Positions 9,215-18,287 are shown, counted from the first letter of the stretch. The stretch: DNA of 64,000 nucleotides from Myxococcus stipitatus DSM 14675 (GCF_000331735.1 NC_020126.1:5784501-5848500), one strand, 5' to 3'. Notes: generated by a model from the letters alone, not told the origin. Made by a program: numbers and translations.

Positions 9215-10000
9215 ATGCCCAGTGCGCCCGCCTCGAACCCGAACGCCCCTGATCGCTGGTTTCCTTCCCGCAAGCCCCAACCGGACCCGCGCCTGCGCTT
9301 GTTCTGCCTGCCCTTCGCGGGCGGCAGCGCCTCCATCTACAGCAGCTGGCAAGGAGGTCTACCGCCAGGCGTCGAGCTGTGCGCGGTGCAGCTCCCCGGC
9401 CGTGAGCGGCGGTTGATGGAGAAGCCCATCGACAACCTGCCCGCGCTGGTGGACGCGCTCCTGCCCGTGCTCGCGCCGCTGCTCGACAGGCCCTTCGTCT
9501 TCTTCGGCTACAGCATGGGCTCGCGCATCTCCCTGGAGCTGACGCGGCGGCTGTACGCGCGCAACGGCCCGCTGCCCCGCGGACTGGTGCTGGCCGCGGC
9601 CGGCGCGCCGCGCACGGCGGACCGCAAGCCCATCCACCACCTGCCGCAGGACCAGTTCATCGAGGAGCTGCGGCGCTACGACGGAACGCCGGAGGAGATT
9701 CTCCAGCACCGCGAGCTGCTGGAGCTGCTGGTGCCCACCCTGCGCGCGGACTTCGCGCTGGCGTGGTGGGAGAACGGCCCGTCGCCCGTGAAGCTCGACG
9801 TCCCCATCTCCGTCATGGGCGGCACGGAGGACAAGCACGTCCCCCTCACCCGCCTGGAGACGTGGCGCGAGGAGACGCGCCACTCGGACTTCCGCATCCG
9901 CCACTTCGAGGGAGGCCACTTCTTCCTCCGCAAGCAGCAGGCGGCCCTGCTGACCGCGCTGGGCGAGGACCTCACGCGCTGGATGACGACGCCCGCCTGA
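9215..10000 (+). CDS. Type II thioesterase (external editing thioesterase for NRPS/PKS)
   Basis: The 261-residue alpha/beta hydrolase belongs to the GrsT/RifR-like group, which removes wrong acyl groups from carrier proteins. It has LFCLPFAGGSASIYSSW near residue 30, the PGRERR motif, the nucleophile serine in FFGYSMGS, an Asp in GGTEDKHVP and a catalytic His in EGGHFF. It is convergent with the phosphopantetheinyl transferase gene, with three bases between the stop codons. Both encode trans-acting accessory proteins for carrier-protein enzymes, so the pair probably serves synthetase clusters elsewhere in the genome. Confidence 0.92.
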   Translation: MPSAPASNPNAPDRWFPSRKPQPDPRLRLFCLPFAGGSASIYSSWQGGLPPGVELCAVQLPGRERRLMEKPIDNLPALVDALLPVLAPLLDRPFVFFGYSMGSRISLELTRRLYARNGPLPRGLVLAAAGAPRTADRKPIHHLPQDQFIEELRRYDGTPEEILQHRELLELLVPTLRADFALAWWENGPSPVKLDVPISVMGGTEDKHVPLTRLETWREETRHSDFRIRHFEGGHFFLRKQQAALLTALGEDLTRWMTTPA

Positions 10001-10003
10001 CGC

Positions 10004-10780
10004 TCAGGCCGCCTCGAAGCGAGGCGGCGCATCCGAGGCCAGCGGGACGGTGAACTGCCAGCGCACCCGGAAGGGGTTCGCCCGGGCGCTCCGCAGCGCC
10101 ACCGCCGCGTGGTGGCGCTCGGAGGGGCACCACTGCATGAAGCGCCACGTCTCCGGGGTGTCCGCCATCCGCGCATCGAACGAGATGCGCGGCTCCTGGC
10201 CTCGCGCCAGGTGGAAGGCGAACTGGTCCAGCGGCAGGGACAGCCCCGCGCCTCGCGCCTTGATGTAGGACTCCTTCAGCGTCCAGTACTCGAAGAAGCG
10301 GCTGCGCTGCTCGGCCACGGGGAGCGCCCTGAGCGCGGCGACCTCCGAGGCGGCGAAGAAGCTGTCGGCGATCTCCACCGTGTCCCCGGGGCGCTGGCTG
10401 TCCTCCACGTCCGCGCCCAGCTCCGCGTCCAGCCCCACCGCCACCAGCGCCATGCCGTCCGTGTGCGAGAGGTTGAAGCGCAGCCGCGCGCCCCACTCGC
10501 CCCGAATCTCCGGCCGCCCGTAGGCGTTGGTCGAGAAGCTCCAGGCCGTGGGTGCCACCGGCGCGTAGCGTGAGAGGGTCACTCGCACCAGCGCGTGACT
10601 CACCAGGTATTGCTTCTGGTGGCGCTCGAAGCGGAAGCGCTGCTTCTTCTCGCGCTCGCCTGAGTCCAGCAGGGCCCAGTAGGCGTCCAGGAGCTTCTGC
10701 TCGTGGATGCGCTCGGGCTCGACAATCCACACGTGGACTTCGTCCGGACGTAGCTCCAGTGGCTCGCCAACAGTCGACAT
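10004..10780 (-). CDS. Sfp-type 4'-phosphopantetheinyl transferase
   Basis: The enzyme loads the phosphopantetheine arm of coenzyme A onto carrier-protein serines. The protein has ~258 residues, with the conserved FNLSHTDGMALVAVG segment, the magnesium-binding region LGADVEDS and FFEYWTLKESYIKARG. The two-domain length is that of broad-range Sfp enzymes, not of the half-size AcpS. The Mg-binding motif reads GADVED where Sfp has GIDIEK. The ATG at 10780 is chosen over one at 10789 because of a better-placed GAGAG. Confidence 0.93.
   Translation of the reverse strand: MSTVGEPLELRPDEVHVWIVEPERIHEQKLLDAYWALLDSGEREKKQRFRFERHQKQYLVSHALVRVTLSRYAPVAPTAWSFSTNAYGRPEIRGEWGARLRFNLSHTDGMALVAVGLDAELGADVEDSQRPGDTVEIADSFFAASEVAALRALPVAEQRSRFFEYWTLKESYIKARGAGLSLPLDQFAFHLARGQEPRISFDARMADTPETWRFMQWCPSERHHAAVALRSARANPFRVRWQFTVPLASDAPPRFEAA
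10008..10028. terminator. Hairpin at convergent gene ends (thioesterase / phosphopantetheinyl transferase)
   Basis: Perfect 9-base arms (GCCGCCTCG / CGAGGCGGC) flank a 3-base loop. The hairpin overlaps the last codons of the minus-strand transferase gene and lies just after the thioesterase stop. There is no T-run, so terminator function is plausible but unproven. Confidence 0.4.
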
Positions 10781-10864
10781 GACTCTCATCTACCACGGCG
10801 AAGGGCGCCCCGCGTAGGCTGCGGGGTCCATCTCCGGCCCCGCGCCGGAAACGGGGGGAACAGC

Positions 10865-12079
10865 ATGGACTCGCACGCCGCGACGAAGAAGCTGGAGACG
10901 CTGCGAATGCTCATGGCCGGCCACACCGACACGAGCGAGGAGCGCCGCATCCTGAGCCTGTTGCGCGACGCCAGCGCCGCGGAGCTGAATTTTCTCTTGG
11001 CCAACATCGACCTCGAGTCCCTGCTGGGTGACCTGGACGATGGCATCTTCGGACCCGACCACCACACGCAGCTGTTGGACATGCTCTGCCGGGAGCGGGC
11101 CGCCCAGCTGGCCCTGCCCTTGCGCGCCAGCCTGGTCACGGCGCTCCAGCGAGGCGCCACCCCCGCCCTGGCGGAGCGGTGTGTCCGGGACTTGTTCCTG
11201 AGCCTCCACGGCCGCGAGCTGACCACCTTCAAGAACCTGCTCGACGCGGGCAACAACCACCAGGACCTGGAGAAGCTGCTCTTCGACGACGTGGATGACC
11301 CGGCGCTTCGCGAGGACATCCTCACGCACATCGGCCGCGAGGCGGAGGCCGCGCCGAGTGGCGAGAACAAGGTCCTCAGCGACATCGACGACACCTTCTA
11401 CGCCAACCTCAAGGACACCCGGTACCCGTCCAAGACGGTGTACCCCGGCGTGCTGGCCTTCTACGCCGAGCTGGACCGAGGCCCCGGCCTCATCCCGGGC
11501 CGCGAGGGAGACCTCACCTTCGTCACGGCCCGGCCCATGGACCCGCTGGGCGCCGTGGAGAACCTGACGTTCGACAGCCTGCGCAAGCACGGCGTGCCGC
11601 CCCACGTCGTGCTCTCCGGGAGCCTCACCCATCTGTTGGGCAACTCGCGCATCGCCGCGAAGAAGTTCGACAACTTCCAGCGCTACGCCCGCATCTTCCC
11701 CGAGTACGGCTTCGTCTTCGTGGGCGACAGCGGACAGGGGGACGTGGAGTTCGGCGACAAGATGCTCTCCGCGGCGCCCCACGGCGTCCACGCCGTCTTC
11801 ATCCACGACGTGGTGGAGACCCCCGAGGCCACGCGCCGCACGTGGCGGGACAAGCGCATCTACTTCTTCGACACGTACGTGGGCGCCGCGCTGGAGGCCT
11901 TCGCGCTGGGGCTCATCTCGCGCGATGGCCTGGCACGGGTGGCCATCGCGGCGCGAGAGTCGATGGAGGGCATCGCCTTCACGTCCGCGGCGCAGCGGGA
12001 TGCCCGCAAGGCGGAGCTCACCCGGGACCTGCAGCGCGCGGACGCGGTGACGTCGCCCTCGCCCGCGGCGGCGCACTGA
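10865..12079 (+). CDS. App1-like (DUF2183-type) phosphatidate phosphatase family protein
   Basis: The 404-residue protein has an all-helical N-terminal half of about 165 residues (LRMLMAGHTDTSEERRILSL onward) and a HAD-like C-terminal half. That half carries the catalytic Asp pair in VLSDIDDTFY, followed by FVTARP and FVGDSGQGDVE. These are the three motifs of the App1 family, whose yeast member dephosphorylates phosphatidate. The substrate here is unknown; phosphatidate or another phosphoester is possible. GGGGGG lies six bases upstream of the ATG. Confidence 0.8.
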   Translation: MDSHAATKKLETLRMLMAGHTDTSEERRILSLLRDASAAELNFLLANIDLESLLGDLDDGIFGPDHHTQLLDMLCRERAAQLALPLRASLVTALQRGATPALAERCVRDLFLSLHGRELTTFKNLLDAGNNHQDLEKLLFDDVDDPALREDILTHIGREAEAAPSGENKVLSDIDDTFYANLKDTRYPSKTVYPGVLAFYAELDRGPGLIPGREGDLTFVTARPMDPLGAVENLTFDSLRKHGVPPHVVLSGSLTHLLGNSRIAAKKFDNFQRYARIFPEYGFVFVGDSGQGDVEFGDKMLSAAPHGVHAVFIHDVVETPEATRRTWRDKRIYFFDTYVGAALEAFALGLISRDGLARVAIAARESMEGIAFTSAAQRDARKAELTRDLQRADAVTSPSPAAAH

Positions 12080-12318
12080 CGCGTCGGGGGCGTCCACTCC
12101 ACGACGCATCGGAGGCTTCCGCGTTCCAGGCCGTGACGACGGGAGGACACGCCTTGGTGAGCGCTGGCGTCTGAGTGGGCAACCCCGTTCCACCGTCCCT
12201 GGGGGCAGTTGGCGCGGGCCTCGGTCCCGCCAACTTTCCTACCGCTCCCCCACGGGAGAGGCGGGGCGGCGCGGCCGCCATGGGCAAGGAGTGGCGGCGT
12301 GATGGGGGGCGAGACCTG

Positions 12319-13569
12319 ATGGAGCTCTTTCCCATCCACCTGCTGTTCATCGTCGTGTTGATGAACCGCTACATCCTCGGTCCGTTCCTGCGGCGCCTGC
12401 GCGGACGCGACATCGACCAGGCCGACGACACCTACCAGCCGCGCGTCGCCATCGTCATCCCCCTCTTCAACGAGGGCAAGGGCATCTACCACGCGGTGCG
12501 CAGCCTGCTGGAGCAGGACTATCCCAGCCACCTGCTTCAAATCGTGGTGGTGGACGACTGCTCCAACGACGACAGCTACGCGTGGGCGCAGAAGGCCGCG
12601 GAGGGCACGCCCAACGTCCTGGTGATGCGCAACCCCGAGAACATGGGCAAGCGCAAGGGCATCAACCGGGGCGTCAAGGCCGCGGTCGACGCGGAGATCA
12701 TCGTCTCGGTGGACTCGGACGTCATCGTGGACCGGTCCGCCGTGCGCAACCTGGTGCGGCGCTTCGTCAGCCCGCGCATCGCCGCCGTGGGCGGTCGCAC
12801 CTTCGTGACCAACCGCCACCAGAACTGGCTGACCCGGATGGTGGAGATCAAGTTCCACTTCGCCCAGCAGTGGCTCAAGGACCTGGAGCGCAGCTTCCGT
12901 CAGGTGATGTGCCTGTCGGGCTGTCTCACCGCGTACCGCCGCCATGTGCTGCTGGAGCTGGAGCCCATCCTGGAGGCGCGCGCCATCGCCGGGGTGCCCA
13001 TCAAGTACGGCGAGGACCGCTTCCTGACGCGGCAGATCGTCAAGCACGACTACGAAACGGTCTACACGCTCGACGCGTTCTGCTTCACCGCCGCGCCCGC
13101 GACCCTCGCGGGCTACTTCTCTCAACAGCTCCGGTGGCGGCGCTCCAACCTGGTGGACCTGTTCGGTGGCCTGTCCCACGCGTGGCGACTGCACCCGGTG
13201 GTGACCGTCCACTACGTGTCCCAATTGGCGCTGCTGCTCGCCTACCCCGTGGTCATCGTCCACAACGTCCTCACCGGGGAGTTCCTGGACATCCTCTCGT
13301 TTCACTTCCTGGTCATCGGACTGCTGGGAATCATCTACCGGCTGGAGACGCGGCACCTGCCCGAGGACCGGCGTGTGCATGGTGCGTGCTTCCTGCCCAT
13401 GGCGCTGCTGATGCCCGTGACGTACGCGCTCTTCACGCCGCTGGCCCTGCTGACGCTGGACTCGGGGAGCTGGGAGACCCGCGGCAGCCCCAGCGCGGCG
13501 AAGGCGCCCTCCGTGGCTGGCGACGGCAGCCAGCTTCCGCCCAATCCCGCCGGTGAGAGCGCCCCATGA
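12319..13569 (+). CDS. Processive family 2 glycosyltransferase (NodC/hyaluronan-synthase type)
   Basis: The 416-residue membrane enzyme starts with a hydrophobic segment (FPIHLLFIVVLMNRYIL). Its GT-A domain carries IVIPLFNEGKG, VVDDCSNDD and VDSDVIVD. The acceptor motif GEDRFLTRQI and the QQLRWRRS motif mark processive synthases such as NodC, HasA and BcsA. About three membrane segments follow. The ATG at 12319 is preferred (GGGGGGC upstream); an in-frame ATG at 12280 is possible. The stop overlaps the next start (ATGA). Enzymes of this class couple polymerisation to passage through the inner membrane, so it should make a beta-linked polysaccharide; the sugar is unknown. Confidence 0.88.
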   Translation: MELFPIHLLFIVVLMNRYILGPFLRRLRGRDIDQADDTYQPRVAIVIPLFNEGKGIYHAVRSLLEQDYPSHLLQIVVVDDCSNDDSYAWAQKAAEGTPNVLVMRNPENMGKRKGINRGVKAAVDAEIIVSVDSDVIVDRSAVRNLVRRFVSPRIAAVGGRTFVTNRHQNWLTRMVEIKFHFAQQWLKDLERSFRQVMCLSGCLTAYRRHVLLELEPILEARAIAGVPIKYGEDRFLTRQIVKHDYETVYTLDAFCFTAAPATLAGYFSQQLRWRRSNLVDLFGGLSHAWRLHPVVTVHYVSQLALLLAYPVVIVHNVLTGEFLDILSFHFLVIGLLGIIYRLETRHLPEDRRVHGACFLPMALLMPVTYALFTPLALLTLDSGSWETRGSPSAAKAPSVAGDGSQLPPNPAGESAP

Positions 13570-14666
13570 ACCAACGCGTCGCGAACCGCATCAACTCGGC
13601 CGCCGTCTCCGTGTACAAGCTCATGGGCTCGGTGCTGCTGGGCCTCATCCTCCTGGCGCTGGTGTCCTTCCTGTCGGTCCAGGGCTTCTTCCTCCTGAGC
13701 CGGAGCTGGGCCACGCCCGCGGTGATTTCACCCACGGACCCGCACATCCTCACGCTCAACACGCAGGTCGCCGCGCAGACCTCCTCCCGGGACCATGTGC
13801 TCGCCGAGCGTCGCACGCTCGAGAACCAGTTGCTGGACGCGGAGCGCACCGCCTCCGCCGAGCGCGCCTTCCAGCAGCGCTTCCTGGTCGCCTTGAGCGA
13901 TGAGCGCGACTCCAAGAGCCGCACCGCGAAGCGGCTGACATCGCTGCGCCTCGAGTACAACCGCGCCCGCGACGAGATCCTCAAGTCGAACCGCGCCTAC
14001 GCGGGGCTCTCCCGCGCGCGCACGGATGCGATGTACGGCGCGAAGCTGCTGCAACAAGAGGACAAGCTCACGCTGAACCACCACCTGGCCCAGCTCGCGC
14101 AGAGCAACCTGTCGCTGGCGCAGACCACCGTGGACCTGGAGACGCGGACGGAGAACCTCCATCGGGAGATCGCCGGCCTCACGGCGGTGCGCGACCGGGT
14201 GGGCAAGGACGGCGTCCCCGAGGGCATCACCTCGGATGTCCTGTTGCTGGAGCGGGAGTACACGCACTCGGTCCTGGAGCAGGCTCGCGCGGAGGCGACC
14301 CTTCGGAGTCTGCAGCAGGACCTGAAGGCCCTGGAGGATGTGGCGCAGCGCTACGAGACGCTCATCGCGTCGCTGCGTGCCTCGCCGTACCTGCGCGCCA
14401 TCGAGAAGGACCTGACCGTGGCCTTCGTTCCCTACGAGAACCTGAACAACGCGGGGGCCGGGACGCCGCTCTTCGCGTGTGCCGCGAAGGTCGTCTGGTG
14501 CCGGGAGGTCGGCGTCGTGGGCCAGGTGCTGGAGGGCGAGGTGTCCATCAAGCACCCCATCCGCCAGCACATGCTGCGCGGGGTGATGGTGGAGCTGAAG
14601 CTCACGGACTCCACGTCGGCACGCGAGGACCTGCTGCACCTGGGCCGTGCGCCCTTGTTCCTGTGA
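13566..14666 (+). CDS. Membrane-anchored coiled-coil adaptor, HlyD/Alg44-like
   Basis: The 366-residue protein has one N-terminal transmembrane segment near residues 19-42 and a long coiled coil from about residue 75 to 270. The C-terminal region is beta-rich (PLFACAAKVVWCREVGVVG then VLEGEVSIKHPI), resembling the barrel-sandwich end of periplasmic adaptors. Its start overlaps the synthase stop by four bases. In this position it would link the inner-membrane synthase to an outer-membrane exit, as Alg44 or HlyD-type adaptors do. This role is inferred from architecture and operon order; there is no clear family signature. Confidence 0.65.
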   Translation: MNQRVANRINSAAVSVYKLMGSVLLGLILLALVSFLSVQGFFLLSRSWATPAVISPTDPHILTLNTQVAAQTSSRDHVLAERRTLENQLLDAERTASAERAFQQRFLVALSDERDSKSRTAKRLTSLRLEYNRARDEILKSNRAYAGLSRARTDAMYGAKLLQQEDKLTLNHHLAQLAQSNLSLAQTTVDLETRTENLHREIAGLTAVRDRVGKDGVPEGITSDVLLLEREYTHSVLEQARAEATLRSLQQDLKALEDVAQRYETLIASLRASPYLRAIEKDLTVAFVPYENLNNAGAGTPLFACAAKVVWCREVGVVGQVLEGEVSIKHPIRQHMLRGVMVELKLTDSTSAREDLLHLGRAPLFL

Positions 14667-14674
14667 GGAGCCTC

Positions 14675-15787
14675 ATGCGGAAGACTCTCACCTGCGGCGC
14701 GCTCCTGTGCTTCGCCGTGCGAACACCGTCGGCCCTCGCGGCCAGCCCCGACGCCCAGTTGGAGGAGCGCGCGGAGGGCTACTGCGAGTGGGTCCGGGGC
14801 GTCGGAGACGCGGAGGCCGCGCTGGAGCTGGCCCCGGAGGTGTTCGGCAGCTTCGGCGTGGTGAACACCGGGCAGGCCGAGGGCGGCACGGACCTGGGCA
14901 AGCCGAAGCCTCGCGTCACCGCGGGCGTGAGCTACGACGTCGTCGGGCTGTATCGAGGCCGGGTGATTCACCGCCGCGCCGCCGCCGAGTGTCGCCGGCA
15001 GCAGGCGCTCTCCTCGCTCCAGGCGGCCCTGAGACAGGGCTCGGGGCTCGGAGAAGCGTCCGCGCTGGAGGCGCGGGCCCGCGTGCTCGAGGAGGCCCTG
15101 CCCCGAGCGGAGGCGCTCGTCACGGCCCTGCGCTCCGACCTTCGCGAGGGCCGCGCCACGCTGGAGGAGCTCAACGCGGTGCAGGTGCGGCTGGACAACC
15201 TCCGCTCGCTCAGCACCGACACCGCCATGGCGCGGGAGCGGCTGGCCGCGCAGCCGGACCTTCCGCGAGGCCAGCGGCTCGAGTCGCTGCTGGAGGAGTT
15301 CCGCGCGGCGGATGACGCCGTGGAGGCCGCGTCCGCGGGCCTGCGTCGCGCGAAGGGCTGGGAGCTGAGCCTGCGCGGCGGCTACGACGAGGTCTTCGAC
15401 CTGGACCAGGACGTCCCGCTCTTCGGGCAGGTCATGCTGACGTATGACCTGGGCCACCTCTGGCAGGGAAAGGCCAACGCCCGGGCGAGAGAGGGGCGCC
15501 GCCGCGCGACGAAGAATGACGTGGGTGGCATGGACCAGCAGATCTCCGAGCTGCTCACGGAGCTGCGCTCGCGGCATCGGACGGAGGAGGCTCGGCTGCG
15601 CGAGGTGTCCGCGCTCGTGACGGACCTGGAGGGGCAGCTTCGCGAGGTCGAAGCGCTCCAGACTCGCGAGGTCCGCCGGTTCAGGGACTATCTGCTCCTG
15701 GAGCTGGCGCGGCTGCGCGCCGAGCAGGCCTATCTGACGGCCCACGTGGAGTCGCTCGCTTCGCTCCTCGGGCCCGCGGCTCCGTGA
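14675..15787 (+). CDS. Exported coiled-coil protein, possibly TolC-like outer-membrane component
   Basis: The 370-residue protein has a signal peptide (MRKTLTCGALLCFAV, cleavage near SALAA) and long helical, coiled-coil-prone stretches around residues 95-230 and 285-365. Between them is a short beta-rich segment (WELSLRGGYDEVFD and LFGQVMLTYDLGHLWQG). Two helical arms around a beta-strand hairpin recall half of a TolC-type repeat, but no definite family is recognised. GAGGAG lies four bases before the ATG. It sits third in the operon, the expected place for an outer-membrane exit or periplasmic scaffold of the polymer made by the synthase. Confidence 0.6.
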   Translation: MRKTLTCGALLCFAVRTPSALAASPDAQLEERAEGYCEWVRGVGDAEAALELAPEVFGSFGVVNTGQAEGGTDLGKPKPRVTAGVSYDVVGLYRGRVIHRRAAAECRRQQALSSLQAALRQGSGLGEASALEARARVLEEALPRAEALVTALRSDLREGRATLEELNAVQVRLDNLRSLSTDTAMARERLAAQPDLPRGQRLESLLEEFRAADDAVEAASAGLRRAKGWELSLRGGYDEVFDLDQDVPLFGQVMLTYDLGHLWQGKANARAREGRRRATKNDVGGMDQQISELLTELRSRHRTEEARLREVSALVTDLEGQLREVEALQTREVRRFRDYLLLELARLRAEQAYLTAHVESLASLLGPAAP

Positions 15788-16488
15788 GGTTCCTCCTCCG
15801 GGGTGTTCCCTGGAGGGTGCTCGCCGCCTGCCTGGGCGGATGGGGTTGTCCTCGCGCCACGCCTCCCGAGGCGCCGAAGGCCGCTGTGCAACGGGGCAAG
15901 ACCTCCATGACAGCACTCGACGTGGTGCCCCTGGCGCGAATGAAGGTGACGCAAGGGACGTTGGACGCGGAGCCCCATGGGTGGCTCGTCGTGCGGACCG
16001 CCCGGATGCGGGCCGTCGTTCCTGGGCTGGAGGCGTCTCGAGCGACGCTTCGCTTCAAGCTGTCAGGTCCATCCACCGAGCAACGCCCCTTGGAATCCGG
16101 CGAGCTGCGACAGCAAGTCGGCCTCAAGCTCCGAGCCCTGGATGGCTGCAACGTGCTGTATGTGATGTGGCGAATCGCTCCCAAGCCCGGCGTGGTCGTC
16201 AACTACAAGCGAAACCCAGACATGCATCACAGCCATGACTGTGGAAACGCGGGCTACACCACGGTCCGCCCTTCCGTGCGTCACACGGCGAGGACCCTGG
16301 CCCCCTCGCTCGAGACGGAGCACACCCTGCGCGCGCACCTGGATGCGGGAACGCTGCGCGTCTGGGCGGATGACCTCCTGGTCTGGGAAGGGACGCTCCC
16401 CTCGGAGGCGCTCGAGCTCGAGGGCCCCGTGGGGCTGCGCTCGGACAACGTGCAGCTGAGCTTGCAGCTCGCCGTGCCCCCTAGTTGA
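15784..16488 (+). CDS. Putative lipoprotein with a concanavalin-like beta-sandwich
   Basis: The 234-residue protein starts with GTG overlapping the preceding stop (GTGA), so it is the fourth gene of the synthase operon. The N-terminus is hydrophobic with a possible lipobox (LAAC near residue 16). The C-terminal half ends in a DLLVWEG, GPVGLRSDNVQLS pattern, typical of LamG/DUF1080-like sugar-binding sandwiches. It may bind or process the exported polymer at the cell surface. Catalytic residues are not identifiable. The 3' end overlaps the convergent mannosyltransferase gene by eight bases. Confidence 0.6.
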   Translation: MRFLLRGVPWRVLAACLGGWGCPRATPPEAPKAAVQRGKTSMTALDVVPLARMKVTQGTLDAEPHGWLVVRTARMRAVVPGLEASRATLRFKLSGPSTEQRPLESGELRQQVGLKLRALDGCNVLYVMWRIAPKPGVVVNYKRNPDMHHSHDCGNAGYTTVRPSVRHTARTLAPSLETEHTLRAHLDAGTLRVWADDLLVWEGTLPSEALELEGPVGLRSDNVQLSLQLAVPPS

Positions 16489-17626
16489 TGGGGTACGCGT
16501 GGACGAAGAGGAAGACGAGCATGCCCTGGAAGAGCGCCATGCCCAGCACCACGGGGCCTCGCAGCGCGGGGTGCCGGCTGAGCCAGGCGCCCAGGGGAAG
16601 GAACGCGGGCCAGGCGGACGCACTGTAGCGCCCGAGCCCCACCACCCCCACGCTCCACATCACGAGCATCAAGGGTATCGCGAAGGCCGCCAGCGTCCAC
16701 CAGCGGCGGTGCCTCGCCAGCAGCAGCGCGCCCACGCCTGGGATGAAGGACGTCACCACGTAGAGGCTCACCTCCGGCCCCCACTTACCGTTCCACCAGC
16801 TCCGCAATCCATCCCAGGCCCCCGCCCATCCACTCCCACGCACCTTCCACCAGACCTGAGGATCTCCGAACGTCCGCCACAGGAAGACGAAGTAGAGCGA
16901 GGTCATCACCCCGGGCAGCGCCAGCGCGAGCAGGTCCCGATGGAACCACGCCCTCCACCCACCTCCGCGCGAGCGAAGCTGCTGGAAGAGCAAGCCCAGC
17001 CCCGCCACCAGCGACAGGTGGCGCGCCAGCCCTCCGAATCCCAAGGCCAGTGCCGCCCACCACGGACGGCCACTCAGGCTCAGTGAGACGGCGAGCGCCG
17101 TGAAGAACACCATCCACGATTCGGGGTAGCCCGCGGACTGGAAGAACACGAAGGGATAGGCCGTGAAGAGCAGCAGCGAGACCCGTGCCACCTCCTCCCC
17201 TTCCAAGGCGCGGAACAGCCGATACAGCACGAGGAGCGACAGCAACCCGCCCACGTTCGCCACGAGCACCAGCGACACCGGGATGCCAATACCCGTGATC
17301 GCGCTCAGGAGCTTCGCCGTCAGCGGCAGGAACGGAAAGAAGTTGGTGGCCTCGGGGCGCGCATAGCCTTGTCGGGCAATCTCCGCGTACCAGCCGCAGT
17401 CCCACCGGCAGAACGCATCCAGCCCCGCGAGCCCCTCTTGGGTGAACGGCGCGCGATGCAGCCGGGGGTCGAACCGCAGCGAGACCCGCGCGAGGAGGAA
17501 CAGCGCCAGCCGGCTGAAGATGAAGAGTCCCACCGGAAAGGACAGCTCCGCGGCGAGGGCGCGCAGGCGGGTCTTCCAGGTGGCGGAGGGCCGAGCCTCT
17601 TCCGAGACCAGGACTTCGGTGGACAT
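16481..17626 (-). CDS. Multi-pass membrane mannosyltransferase, PIG-V-like
   Basis: The 381-residue protein has about nine membrane segments. After the first one comes the extracytoplasmic motif FCRWDCGWYAEIARQGY, the W-D pair typical of PIG-V-type GT-C mannosyltransferases that use polyprenyl-phosphate sugars. NFFPFLP and YPESWMVFF loops further support the family. It probably transfers a hexose to a lipid or glycan on the outer face of the inner membrane. The ATG at 17626 is used; a TTG eight codons upstream is possible. It is convergent with the polysaccharide operon but could act on related products. Confidence 0.8.
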   Translation of the reverse strand: MSTEVLVSEEARPSATWKTRLRALAAELSFPVGLFIFSRLALFLLARVSLRFDPRLHRAPFTQEGLAGLDAFCRWDCGWYAEIARQGYARPEATNFFPFLPLTAKLLSAITGIGIPVSLVLVANVGGLLSLLVLYRLFRALEGEEVARVSLLLFTAYPFVFFQSAGYPESWMVFFTALAVSLSLSGRPWWAALALGFGGLARHLSLVAGLGLLFQQLRSRGGGWRAWFHRDLLALALPGVMTSLYFVFLWRTFGDPQVWWKVRGSGWAGAWDGLRSWWNGKWGPEVSLYVVTSFIPGVGALLLARHRRWWTLAAFAIPLMLVMWSVGVVGLGRYSASAWPAFLPLGAWLSRHPALRGPVVLGMALFQGMLVFLFVHAYPIN

Positions 17627-17711
17627 GTGGCGGACGGCCCCACGGTTCAAGAGGGGCCACCACCCTATCCCACCGTCGGCCCTCGCGCAGCGACTGGCGC
17701 GAGCAGGCCGC

Positions 17712-18287
17712 CTACAGCACCGTCCGCACCGTGCGGTCCCCCGCGATGTACTGGTTCAACGTGTAGCCGAAGTCCGACGTCCCGCCCCGGCGCAGCAGCG
17801 AGTAGACCATCCAACCCAGGGGAAGCGCGTCATCGCCTTCCCCCGCGCTGAAGGACTCCTCGTGCGAGACAATCCGGAGGTCCGCGTCGAGCACGAACTT
17901 GTGCACCGCCTGGAAGGAGACGGTGTCTCCCATCAGCTTCTGCCAAGGCCTCCACGCCAGGAAGCGCTTGAAGACCAGTGCACATGCCACGTCGGCCAAC
18001 ACCACCCGGAGGCCATCCGGACGGACCGACTCCGCGATGTCGATGAAGCTGAGCTGACAACCGGAGAAGAAGGTGCGATGGACATACACCAGTCGCCTGA
18101 CATTCTCGAGCCCTTGGACAGTCACCCACGGGCCTTGAAACGTGGCGTCTGGGTGATAGTGCTCCGTCACCGTGGCGCGGGGCGGGTGCTCCTCAACCCC
18201 ATACAGCTTGGGCAACATGCTGCGAATCAACTCCGAGGCACTGCGAGAGTCCGCGAGCGGCAGCGTGGAATGCGCGACATCCCTCAT
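17712..18287 (-). CDS. NTF2/SnoaL-like domain protein
   Basis: The 191-residue soluble protein has the layout of NTF2-like alpha+beta barrels: an N-terminal helix (ELIRSMLPKLYG), then HYHPDATFQGPWVTVQG, and later strands such as VSFQAVHKFVLDADLRIVSHEE. The pocket in this fold can bind small hydrophobic molecules, but no catalytic pair is evident. GGAGG lies eight bases before the ATG. No close neighbour suggests a pathway. Function is unknown. Confidence 0.7.
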   Translation of the reverse strand: MRDVAHSTLPLADSRSASELIRSMLPKLYGVEEHPPRATVTEHYHPDATFQGPWVTVQGLENVRRLVYVHRTFFSGCQLSFIDIAESVRPDGLRVVLADVACALVFKRFLAWRPWQKLMGDTVSFQAVHKFVLDADLRIVSHEESFSAGEGDDALPLGWMVYSLLRRGGTSDFGYTLNQYIAGDRTVRTVL

